Below, piece after piece: positions 1-13,000 of a stretch of 64,000 bases of DNA; positions within the stretch are counted from its first letter, which is position 1; every line of letters starts with the position of its first letter. The position numbers were made by a program, and so were the translations under genes. Location: the NCBI RefSeq assembly GCF_050948215.1, contig NC_135157.1, positions 248,001-312,000 on the forward strand, written 5' to 3'. The stretch comes from Halictus rubicundus. Lineage: Eukaryota; Arthropoda; Insecta; Hymenoptera; Halictidae. The notes under the pieces are model-generated. The model saw nothing but the letters and a program-made list of their open reading frames with translations, made no database searches and was not told where the DNA came from.

Positions 1-57
1 ATCAGGGGGTCAGAAGACACACCGATACAGTATCAGTGTGTCTTCTGACCCCCTGAT
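1..57. repeat. Near-perfect 28-bp fold-back palindrome
   Basis: Bases 1-28 are the reverse complement of 30-57 with one mismatch (23 against 35) and a single-base spacer. The arms begin ATCAGGGGGTCAGAAGACAC. The right arm runs directly into a stretch containing GGCGAAACGTTGGGAA, a type of sequence that often follows the endonuclease end of Penelope-like or RTE-like retroelements. The palindrome touches the window edge, so its real extent is unknown. Confidence 0.7.
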
Positions 58-945
58 GAAGCTAGTTGCAATGCTGGCGAAACGTTGGGAAATCTCTTCC
101 TTTAGGACACGGCTTACACTCGAAAGCCTCAACAGACACAACTGTAATATATTATCTTATTTGGCTACATGTCATTTGAAATAATCATGAGTTGGTTTAT
201 TTGAACAGCCAAATAATGTTTTCAAAATTATTTCATTGTTTGAATTTCAAATGAAATTCAAATCATGTTTCATTTCATCTTTCATTCGATCAAATACATT
301 GTACTCTCCAAAATTCTATTTATTTCGTGTCAACATCGTCAACTGCGTTAACAATTTTAAAAGCGAATGCAGCTAAACCTTAATCACTAAACTACCAAAA
401 TTAGTGTATGTAAATTTAATAACTAATTTAATTGCATCAATAACCTCTTCTTGAAGCGAAACTATTTATTATTTTATACGAACAATGTAATTGAAGTAAA
501 AAATTATTCTAGATTTATTATTATTACTAGATTTATTTATTATTATTATAGATTTAAACGCCAAATGAAAATCAATATTTTGTCATTTGTAAAATAAGAA
601 TAATAAAGTATTTCAAATAATTAATTATTTCAAATGATTATTTGTTATCTTATTTCAAATAAAATCTGCCCAACCCTGCTTTGAAAATCATTTACGCATT
701 CGTCGTATCTATTTAGTTTTTTATTTGTCTTTTCTTTTTCTTAAATAAAATTCTATTTCATACTTATTTATTTATACCATATTGATTTCTTCGGTACAAT
801 TAATCGTTCATTTGATGTCCATTTATCCGATAACTCGATAAATGATCTTTTGAATATAAATAGTTATAGGAAACATTTATGTCGATCCTTTCTATTGTTA
901 CATTACAAAACATAAAGAAATAAAGAAGTATGAAATTCGACTTAC
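58..945. other. Intronic AT-rich DNA without recognisable gene
   Basis: Lies within the XYLB intron left of exon 8. After the possible retroelement tail (58-145) it is AT-rich with repeated ATTTCAAATgA-like and TTATTATTA tracts. No further XYLB exon could be found. Confidence 0.6.
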
Positions 946-1090
946 CACAGCAGCGCCATAAAAGCATTGTCATCAATGGGATTACAAAATACATGGCCCT
1001 CCAACACGGTTTTCGGTTTGTTCAACCACAAAAACAAAGTATCGCTTGTACCTAAGCTACAGGCGATATCTCCTTCATTTAGTCTCATCC
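946..1090 (-). CDS. XYLB: XYLB exon 8, last exon inside the window
   Basis: Starts by completing the split Gly codon, then reads MRLNEGDIACSLGTSDTLFL, WLNKPKTVLEGHVFCNPIDD, NAFMALL and two bases of a Cys codon. The donor is TG|gtaagt. The SLGTSDT segment contacts nucleotide in this family. No continuation (expected sequence of the CFKNG type) was found at 1-945, so the next exon is off the left edge. Confidence 0.95.
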
Positions 1091-4000
1091 CTATAAGTTA
1101 TTAAATAAGCGTAGTACTTGTTGAACTCCATAAAAACTCGTTAATAAGTAAAGAATATAAGCCAATGCTGCATAATTAAGTAAATGTAACAATATCATAT
1201 ACTAACTGAAATGAAAGCAGTGCAAATCCTGTATAACGAGTTCAATAAAGATTTAATTAGTCAAGGATGTATATGAACAGAAAAGGTAATATTTAATTCG
1301 TGCTCAAAGTTGTAAACCATTTTCTACATATGTTATTAAAATCTCTTATAAAACAAATGTACTGACTCGTAAGTAGCATGAAACCTTACTGGCAGTAAAT
1401 TATATGTAGTAAAATGAAAATTCTCATTAATCATTTTACATGAAAGCGAAAGTTCTGCAATTGGATACGTATCTCGATGTTGGCGTGAATATTCATGAGC
1501 GACTAAACACATGGACTCGAAGCTTGTCGCCAGATGTAGAAGTAATACATATAAATTAATGCTGTCAGTTGGACAAAATAGGAGAGTATTCATGCGAAAA
1601 CTGTGGAATTACCTCTCTGTTGAGCGTGTGCTTACCAATTAGAGAACTAGAATTGTCCCCCGTGAAAGCAATTATCCTGCATGCCTCATCGAAGCCGAAT
1701 CTCTCTACGAAATAATTTGAAATCGGACCAATGTTGCTACTCGAGGGAACAGGTTTTCCGAGTTTCTCTCTTATGTTTGAACCGCAAGTCTGAAAAAATA
1801 ACAATTTACTTTCAATAAATCGCCAACTCTTGAGAGTGACACGATTGCTTATACAGATTGAAAAATTAATTTTTCTTGCAATAGATTTCAACAACCCGAT
1901 TTTCAATTGGATTTATACGATGCAAAAAAAGTCAAAGGAACAATAACTATGATAAACTTTAATTTTCCAGTTTCAATTTCATTTATTGCAATTGTTTCAC
2001 TTTATCGATAGTGATACTTTTTAGAATAAATTTCCTTACCAACTTTTACTTCAGATCATGAACCTCATTTTTTTAAAATTTGTTCGATGTAAGAGTATTA
2101 ATAGTTGAAAGAAAATGAACGCACTTTCTGAATAATATGGTGCGGTGGAACGTATTTATTTCTAATTTGAAATTAATATCTTTATATACGGTTACTGAAT
2201 ATTTCGTTCCCCATTTTTAATAGTTGAAAACTCTCATTTGACAGCGCGTAAGAAAATAAGACATCGATAATTTACCTCTAACAGTACATCATCCCAGTCT
2301 TTCGTGTGAATGTTCAATAAGTTCATTCCAGATCCATCAGACCAATCGATAGGTGCGAAATCGCCCAAAAACAAGGACGCAAGAAAACTACTAATTAATG
2401 AGATTCTCTGAAAGTTATAGGAAAAACGGTTAGATATAGAGCATATTAAACGCATACTTAATGGTAAAGGATGCAGATTAGTAATAAAATCCGGTACGAT
2501 TATATAGACACGTGTAATATTGTTGTAAAGATGTTTTCATAAATAGAAATTAGAACTGTGTCTAAGAAATTGTTTTTGCTGCAACGCAGCTGTTATTAAA
2601 AAAAATTGAATTAGTATCTAATAAAGTAATTAACATTAGTTATGTTCCTATTATGCGTTATTATTCCGTATCGTTAATTAGTTTCAGTGACACAACTCCA
2701 AGCAGTATGAAATTACTAATGCAATGTATCCATGCAGACTTGTGTTCCTCTGAAAGTAAATTTCTATGGATTATACTCGCGATAATCATAACAGGAGTTT
2801 ATTTGAAAATAACATTCGGGAGTCATTTTTTTCCTATGATATGAAATAGTAAGTGTTTAAATCATTCCATAAGTCGTGTCGATAAGTTATCACATTTCAT
2901 GTATTATACATGAAACGCCCATATTTCCTTTCGGCAATATTTTTTTGAGAAATTTCTCCTAATAATTTTTGAAAAGTATCCTGCTTACTATACTATACCA
3001 TACCATACCATACCATACCATACCATACCATACCATACCATACCATACCATACCATACCATACCATACCATACCATAAATAAGAAAATGTGAAATTGAAC
3101 ACTTTTATTCGTACTGTAATTAAAGGTTCAACAAATTAATTAAATACAAAGAAGTTTGGTAATGTGGAAATTATTTTTGATTATGGTATGATAATTTTTA
3201 GTGACTCGCCCGAGTTGCCACTCGAATTCTGGAGATTAAAAAAAGTCACTGAACGAGTATTCCCGAAATTCAAAATAATAAGTTTAAAAAGTATAATGCG
3301 GATAAATACGCCGTTAAAAATATTTGCAACGCACATAGAAGACATGTTTTGAGTGCAGAGTGGCAGAGATAATTTTCCAAATTTTCAAATGAAACTTCTT
3401 AAGTTACTGATGTATCCAAATCGGGTTGACCAATAACATTGTATACCGAAGAATTAAAAGCTTGAATTTAATTTAAAGCCCTAAAAATTTGTTGAAAACG
3501 GAATGAAAAGGACGATTGATAGAAGGACACGATTGAGAGCTATGAGCAATATGCCGATGTGATTAAAAGTAAATCTAAAAAATTGTTTATATGTAGCATC
3601 AAAAAACGACACGATTTATAGGATGACCTAATAAAAGCTGTTGGAGAGTTCATTTTAAATCAATGATCAGTAATGACTAGAACTAAATAAAAATTTATTT
3701 TTTTCACTAATAGTTTTAATGTAGTGAAAATAATATATTAATACTCTTAAAGTGTTTTAAATTGCACCTACTCGCTTTTGTTATAAATGCATAAAATCCG
3801 GAGTCTACTTAATGTCTTTTACTCTCGAGAATAATATAGAACTCTCCAATAGACACGAGATACAATGGCACATTTAAGAGAAAGGCTCGATTACTCGTGT
3901 TAATGTAGCAATTGTCGGAAGCCACGTAAAATTCATACAAATCTGAACCAACATATCCACACATATCTCGAATACCTCGATCGATTGTCGTTCTCATTTT

Positions 4001-7000
4001 TTCAATGAAGCCAGGAGTGTTTTAGTAGATATACCTCAGTGTTACTGTAGGCTTCGGGCCTCCTGCGTGCTATTTTTGCTATTTGAGGTCCTGAGAATCT
4101 CTCGTACGCCCGAGATCCCGTTATCTCCGCTAATTTCTGCAACCACGTTCGGCGATACCGTAATCAGAATAATTGATTACCCCATTAATTAATTATGAAT
4201 CTGTTTCACTAATTCCTGCCGTTTGTATGTGTCACACGTCACGCTAAATTACAATGTACATGATTCCGTGTGATTTTACCTAAATACTCTCTAGCCGAAA
4301 GATTTTATTGGAACTGAACAAACTGTATAAATATCTGACGAAAGAACTGTATAAATATCTGACGAGATGTGATGACTATAAATATCGATCATTGAAATTC
4401 GATTAATTCTCTATTTATTCTGGCAAAAAGTATTTCACCGTGAATCGACTAAATTACACCATAAATTGTTTATACAAAAACTAACAATGCTGATAGCTAA
4501 TGTTATTACACGTATGTGTGAAAAAAATAAAATATGGAACATTAGTATATTTGACTAAACGTTTAGAGAAATGAATAGTTTTTTCTTACACAAAATATTA
4601 AGAATTTATATTCATTTACTTTTATGAAGTAAAGAAATGTCAAGATATGCAGTCGCATTACAGAACTTACAACGTATTAATGCAATATTATTGAATTAGT
4701 TCATTTAATATTTTGATTGTAGTCCATTATAGATATAATGATTATGATTTATAGAAAAGTTAACCCGGTTATAAGTGTATTTTTAGATTTATGAATGTAT
4801 ACGTACAACTATCAAAAATTAGTTTAATAGCTTTGTAAATATCTGATATATAAATATAAAAGGACCAATTGTAGCTGTGACAATGCAATATGCATAAATA
4901 ATTTATTTCTGTAAAATACGTTGATGTAGTGTTTACGACAAAAAGTTATTAACACTAAAAGAATTAAGCAACCAAAGTAACCAAATTGGGTTTTAATATT
5001 ATATAAATTATAAAAATGCATTTATTGAGATTTCAATTCATTTTTTTTTCGCTATGCGCATAAATGAATCAGTGAAGCACTTTCATGTCTTTAATAATTG
5101 TGAAACTAAAAATCTGAAATGTGGTATTTTGACTCCTCTGGTAGCTGTACTGCTCAACATTAACCCTCAGACGACGGACAGTTCTTGTAACTAAACTGCG
5201 GATTTTTATGCAAAATAAAAATTGTCTGGATTTGGAATATTTCCACTGTTTTGAATTTCGTCTACTCATTTTTGTCATAAATGCATAAAATCCACAGTCT
5301 ACTTATAACTATATAATTGATGATGTTTAGGAACGTTCACTGCTTTATTTATAAATTTTTTAAAACATATATTTGGAGGTACTTGTAGACATCATTCATT
5401 TAATTAATTCGCCAGAAATTGGAGTAGTTGAATGACGATTTTGATACTTCGGGTCGAAATAGACCCGGACTTCAGCGTCGCATCAGAGAGTTAAGGTTTC
5501 ATTTTAGATTTGGCGTAAGCAAACGCTTTTTGCCAAAATGTACCAGAAGGGTCGAAAACGAAAGTTGCATTTTAATAATTTAATTACTTTTAATGGCGAG
5601 ACGATAATGTGATGTTCATTTGGAAAAACGGCCCAGCTGAACTTTACAATCCCCCCCCCCCCCCAAGAAGCTTTTGATAGCTATTATACGTCAATCTGTT
5701 CGTTTCGATGTGCTGAACATGAATATAAATTTTGTTTTCGATGGAAACTACTAGCTCCCGAGATGTTTGTAGAAATTTTCTTACTAACACATCGAATTCT
5801 GCCCATAAGTGTGCGTCTACCACAGTGGTCTATTTCAAGCAGATAGGTGAAATTAATTCGATAATTTTCATGTCATGCAATGCTTTAATATTAATAAATA
5901 AAGTCGATGCACTCTGTGAAACGGAAATCAACCGGACTCTGTTACACGAGGGGTGAAAATATCGGTGTAGTCGCGCTCTGATTGGTCCGCGTTTTTCATT
6001 GATAACTTTTTAACAAAGCCACGGAGAACATTTTCGCACAGGAAAATGTCACTTCAAATGACCTCAAGAATCACCCCCTTCAAGGAAGCAGAATATTTTT
6101 GGGACACTCTGTATGTATACATCCTGAAAATTTCATCGAAATTGATTACAGTAAATTATCGTTGTATGTCAGTACCACCGTTCTTTTTACTGACACTCAT
6201 ACGAAATCGGTGGTTCTCGCCGAGCGTCCCATTTGCAATACACAGGGCACGCTGGAAACCTAAGAGTCATCCCGCGTGAAAGTCATGACATACAAACATG
6301 ACTGACGTTCAAACGGAAAGAATATCCGTCTCCTATATAATGTTGCACGGAGAAGCGGACAGCGAAACTCGAGAGCCGTCGTCGCCGAGGAGTGGGCCAC
6401 ACATTGTCGCAGAGTTGGGCATTATTTAGATAAAAAATTATTTAAATAACGATTCGAATAAAAGATACTTTATCTTTATTCGTTATTCGAAGGTTCGAAT
6501 AAAAAAAGTATCTTTAAGCGACGAGTATCGAATAAATAGTTTTATTCGACGAGAATTTATCCGACGTATAAAGATAATTTTTTTTTATTCGAAGCGGATT
6601 TATTCGAACTTCGAATAATTTTTCATCTTTTATCTGTATCTTTTATTCGAAGGCTTCGAATAAATCTTCGAATAACTTTCGCCGAGCGCCGAGCTTCAAA
6701 GACCCAGCGACGACAGACGACATACAATGTAAGCGGATGGAGAATCGCGCACGAATGAAAGTTTAAACTTTTAGATTTTTCAATATATCCTCATAAAATT
6801 GTGACGAGCGAATGGAGGGGATTTTCCTGATGAAAATGAGGTCAAATTCGAGTGTAATCGAACAAGTTTCACTGATACGTAATGTTACGATAAAAATTAC
6901 AATCTCATTAAAGACAGTCCAAATGATGCGTGTTTGGACTCATTTTGATCGGGATAAGCTCTACAACTCATTCGTATTAACAATATTGTTCTGATTAAAA

Positions 7001-10000
7001 ACATAAAAGCATAAATTGCCAATAATGCGCGATTCTCCATCTGATTCTATAAAATTATTTATTCGATACTCGTCGAATAAAGATACTTTTTTTATTCGAA
7101 CCTTCGAATAACGAATAAAAATTTTTTTATCTATTCTTCGTTATTCGAAATTTTAAACCAAATAACAAAACTCCTTTGTTTTTTTATAAAACTTTTACCA
7201 ACATATTGGTGGCATTCTTCTGATTAAAATGAAACCAAATATGATATAATTCTGATAATATTTACTTGTGTAACAAGCGATAAAAGGTTCGAACACAGAG
7301 AAAGACAGCGTATGGGAAGGAAAGACCCGCGAAGAGTCGCGGCCGCCGGCACATATCAAAGCCCGCGTGAGCGCAGGCCTTTAAATGAAAAATTTAACTT
7401 CTTTATTATTAATTATTTTTTTATGAGACTTTCAACAATATATTTGTGGCAATATTTTGATTAAAATGTTATCAAACGCGATATAATTCGGATCACATTT
7501 ACACTAATTTTCCGTTAATGTAATTGTAATGGGAAGTAACTTTCATCGTTCATTGCACACGCAAATATCATCGGAATTATATCGTATTTGGTTTCATTTT
7601 AATCAGAAAAATGCCAGGAATATGTTGGTAAAAGTTTCATAAAAAATAACGAAAAATAAAGAAGTTTTGTAATTCGATTAGTAGTGATCTTCTGGTCTCA
7701 CACCGATATAGCCGACAATGTTGTGGCCGCGACGGCTCTCGAGATTCGGCCTCTCACCGCGGTGGTGTAAGGTGTTCCACTGACTTGGAAAGGTGAGGTT
7801 GACACTGACGTACAACGATAATTTACTGTAATTCGTTTATGAGTTACAAACGATTATTAAAATGGTGAAAAAGAAAAGTTTTTCACTATTTTTAGTCGTT
7901 TATAACTTATTAACCAATTGGCCAATTTCGTTGAAATTTTCAGAATGTATATAACTTATATGGATCTATAAGACTTTAGTATTTTCGTTACAAGTCCAAA
8001 TGAAAAAACTGTAAAAAACAACTTTTACCATTTTATTAAGTAAAATCTAAACTTTTACTACATTTTATCAATTTTTTTACATGTCAAGTGAACTAATCAA
8101 TCTAGCTTGACAGAAAAACTGAAGTCGTTACGTCCACTTATAAATAATTTATTCTAGTTTAAAATTACAATAATAAAGAAACATCTGTACGGAAGATTAC
8201 GCGTTGTATCCGTTTTTAAGAAATATTATGAAGAGAGGTGTAAACATTGCAGTCCTCAAGTGGGACAAAATTATTGGACACGCTATTTCTGCTAAACAAA
8301 TTGCCGAAGACACTGGTGTTAAAACACGTGTAAAAAATCTATGACGAGTTTTACGAAAGTGTAAGTACTTAAACCGAAGAAAATTGCGGAGGAGACCCGT
8401 ATTGACGGAATGGCACAGAAGTGTTGGATTGCTATTTTCAGAGAAACATATTCAACTTAAGAGAAAGTGACGGTAAATAATATTAACAGATGAAAAAAAA
8501 TGCAATACCGACGGGCCGGACGGTTTTAACTATTATTACCATGATTTATGGAAAGAAACTCAATTATTAAGTTGCCATCGAATGGGTGGTGGCGGAGTTA
8601 TGATTTGGGGCGGTATAGGGTAAGGGACCCACTTACAAAAAAGACATGTATAACATATGTATATATATATCAATTGCTTTAATGAACAAATTTAATATCT
8701 CTTTTTTAATATTCATTATGCTTTAAAAATAAGAATAATTAATATAAGAACAGTAATTGGGTCCCTTACCTTAGGCTTAGTGGCAAAATGAATAATCAGA
8801 AATATTTAGATATTATTAAGGAGCGAAAAAACAAACATCCCTCAAGGATTGCTGGTACTAATTTCATATTTCAACATAAAAATTAGGTTTTGTGGGAAAG
8901 GGCTGCAGGTGCCCGACCGACCGTATGCCTATGACCGTATCATAGATGAACACTTATAGACAGAATTCAATGCGCTAGTGAGAATCTGTTTGCAACTGTC
9001 TCGGTAACTTGTAATTACAAAACGAATAAAATGATGCATAACAAGTGCCAAAAACTTGGGGGGGGGGGCAATTAGAAAGTCTTACCAAATAAAATACTCA
9101 CCTGAGGACCACCCACGATCTCTTCCAAGATTTTGCATTCCTGAGTGGTGCTGGAATCTATCCATACAGGTGACGGCGTCACCGAAAATGACGTGACGAG
9201 CTGCTCGTGTAAGAATTTCGCGGGATCCAGTTGCCGCAAGTGATTTCGACTGCCCTTGCCCCAGTAAACTGTGCCATGTTGCTGTGCAATTACGAGCGAA
9301 GATAACATTATCGTCGAGTCTTTTAAACTTTGGCTAAATCTTTTTTTATAGAGGTTGAGAATTGCGAAATTTCCGTCGATACTGACCCGAACGATGCAGT
9401 CAGCATCAACAAAAACTTATGTCTCGTAATATTTCAATAACGATTAATGACTCGACAAATTAACGTGAAGTGATATTAAAATTGCGAGTAAGTTCTTGAC
9501 ATAGCATGAAAACTGTTATGATAATGATTTTGGTTCTTGAAACAGTTATGAATAGACTGCGGATTTTATGCATTTATTTTCTTTTATTTAAGTTATTTAC
9601 AACTTAATAAAATTATTAAGAGGAGAGATGAATTTCCGTTTAACTACTGTGTCTTGCAATTGATATGGACAAGTTTTATTTTGCATAAACATTCGCAGTC
9701 TAGTTTCGCAGAGTAATTCGAATATGATAATTGTTATAATACTTTATAGTAACAAAAGTATAAGAATACCTCCCCTGGCAGAAAATAATTGATCGAAATC
9801 GTGAATATGATTGTTGAACGAATTGTTTGGAGGTGTATTAAATATGAATAATAGTATGGTAGATAATATATTAGACAAATATGGTTTAATAGATTTAATA
9901 TATTTTTAAAAAATATTAATAAGATGGTACATTCTTTTGCGTTTTGCCAAATATAAAATGATAAACTCTATATATCTATGAGATAATTATTGTAGAACAC

Positions 10001-13000
10001 TTTTTAATATTTGTCACGCTGACGATGACAAAAGACATTGTCACAAAAATGTTCTAAATGCTTGGTTATGATTAAACATTCCCTTAACAAACCTTCATTT
10101 TTATATTAATATTTTCATTATAAATGATAGGTTTTATCATTGCATTTAATTTGATCGTTAATGGAAATATTTTCCACATTAAAAGTATGAATAATTACAA
10201 CAATAGACTCTTGATTTGTTTGATCGAATAATTCTTGGCCAGGGGTAGTATAAGTCTAAAAAGGGGGAAAAACAATGATTGATTAGTGACATTCATTTTT
10301 TAGAGTGTTTTACCTGTGCGCATCCGGAAATAGCGGCCACTTTGCTGAAATCAACGCCGCAGACACGTAATTTATCAAGGATCATGTCCAAAGCCTTAAC
10401 CCACATCAAAGTAGGAACGACCACCACGTGTGGCTCTTCTTTTTTTTGAATAACCCCTCCATATGTTCTAAAAATGATGGAACTTACTTGAGAAAAGTTA
10501 TATATACAGAACACGCCTTTTGTTTATTCTTGACAATTAACAATAGGCGACCACAGAAACGCCTTTGGCTTAGAACATGCCATTTTTATTACGACATGAA
10601 TTAATGATTACACTACTAAACTTACAATACTTAACGATTAGACTAGACAAATCCTTATGCAATATAAAAAGTTTCTATCTCAACTGCAAGAGACCGAACT
10701 TAACTCTTAAGTAAACTATGTATTGGGACCGATGCGACTGCATTCGATGCTAATAGTACAACTACTTGTGGACTTAGATGAATTAAATTTGACCACCTCA
10801 CTACGTTTCTATTTACCATTTCCATGGAGATGGCTATTAAATATAATTTAATTGAGTCATTGCATGCTTAAGGGCCCGGGATAGTCACGTGACTTTTTTA
10901 ATTAATAATTTCCATTCATAGCCTTCAGACACAGACTTAAGATCCGTCTTGGTCTTGATCCGTGACTAAACTTGTCACATTGTTTGCTCTGTATTATCGA
11001 TATTAAGAATTCTAACGCCAGAAACGCGCTTCAAGTTTTTGGCTTTATTTCGCAGAGAATCAACACAAAATATACCTCAATTCATGGCTGGAGATATTTT
11101 CTAATGTGCGCTGCTCTCGATTTCATCCAGAAAACTCATCCAATGGCATAAAAATGCTTGGATTCCACGGCATGCACATCGTCAATTTTTGGCCTACTTC
11201 CAACGGTTATATGTATTACCAAATATCTGCATAATCTCGGCAGCTCCTGACCAGCGAGCACTAGATTGAATCTTCCTCTTTCGAATGAGCCCTTTACCAG
11301 CGACAAAATAAGGACGAAAACTTGAGCCACGTAAAACCATTTTTTGACGGTAATGTAGTCACTCTACAAAGACCGGGCCCTTAAAGTACATTTTGAAGGT
11401 CCATTTAAGGATTAAATCGAAATTCATTACTTCTTTTAAAAATTTTGATAAATCCATCGAAATCTGACAGATTTCTTAAACTAATTTTTGTTATAAAGCA
11501 TAAAATCTCTAGTTGAATAATAATTCTTTCAGGCATGTGTTGATTGTTAAATAAATGGTCCATGCATTTTTAAACATTTCATTTCAGAGTTTTAAAATAC
11601 TATAAACTTGAAATTGTATTGATGTATCAATGAAATTGTTGATTTACAACAGCTAATTTAATATAAAAAAAAAATCGTTAAGCTCTTCCTTATAAGCGAA
11701 ATAAAAGAGGTAAATGCAATTTTCTAACAATTAGTGTAACCGGCGAAACGATCATATTTTATACGTTTAACCCTTAACCGGTATACTGGGGTCTCGACCC
11801 CAGCAAAATTTCTGTACACTAACTTTCGCTACTGTATTGTACGGTAATTGCAAATATCAAGTTTCTTTATCACTAAACCTACCGACACTTCTTGTATACC
11901 TATTCCTATCGTGCGCGGTCAAAATGACCGGTCCTTAAAAAAAGTTATTGCTAATATATTTAAAAATAGATAATAGTCAATTTGTTGCTGAATGAATTAG
12001 TAGATGAACAACTTTCATAAAATGACGATACAAATTTATTTTTATATAATTTCAATTACATAAAAAATACTGCGATGCTCTCTCCTCGATTTACAAAATT
12101 GTACTGTGTCGGCCATCTTTGCGGTTTGGATGTACTTGCCATGAAACAATATTATCAACCAGGCACGTGCGTAACTTGATATCGTCTCATTCAATAAGGC
12201 ACTCATTTCTTTTTTTTTAACTCAAAAGTTGGCCATCCCACATTGAGAATAGCCTGTCTGTTATACTGATTGTTTAGGTTTAGAAGAGTAAATATCATAT
12301 TATCTCGTGCGATCAAATTGACCGGCTGCGGTAGGTAGGACAGGCTATATACAGGGTGAGTCACCAAACGTTAGCACCTCAAATATCTTTGTTGTTTCTA
12401 AAGATACGTAAAATATGGTAAGGACAAAGTTGAATGGTACAATGGGGCTGACACGATGCAAAAAAAAAATTTTGTTTTTATGTCATTTTTTTGGAGATAT
12501 CAAGGTCACCTTGACTTTTTTAAATGGAACCACCCTTTTTTAAACACCTACAATGATAGTCCCTTTCATTAGGAATTCAGTGACTATAATTAGTCCAAGG
12601 TCATTCAAGGTCAAGGACAGAAAAAACGTATAAAACTAAAATATGGAAGCAGAATACCTGTATTTTATAAATGTTCTAAATGATGGCCGTCTGCGTCGAT
12701 ACATTGTTGTAAACGAGCTCTGAAGGAATGTTGAACTCTGATAAGTGTATCCGACGTGATATTCGTACATGCTGTGATGATACGCTGACGCATATCTTCA
12801 ACTGTTGTTGGAGCATCCGTGTACACGGTCTCTTTTAGCAGACCCCATAAAAAGAAATCCAGTGGATTTAAATCAGGCGAACGTGCTGGCCATGAAACTG
12901 TTCCGCCTCGTCCAATCCATCGGTTTGGATAACGAGAATCCAACGTTTCTCTTGCTACTCGTGCATAATGAGCAGGAGAACCGTCATGTTGGTACCACAT

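Noticed and set aside
2991..3076. TACCA repeats as a CRISPR-like array
   Set aside because: Five-base unit with no spacers; plain microsatellite in an insect intron.
11136..11330. 64-codon minus-strand frame as a possible XYLB exon
   Set aside because: It lies between XYLB exons 2 and 3, which already join in frame at LPEFR-TYGGV; the sequence is unlike xylulokinase.
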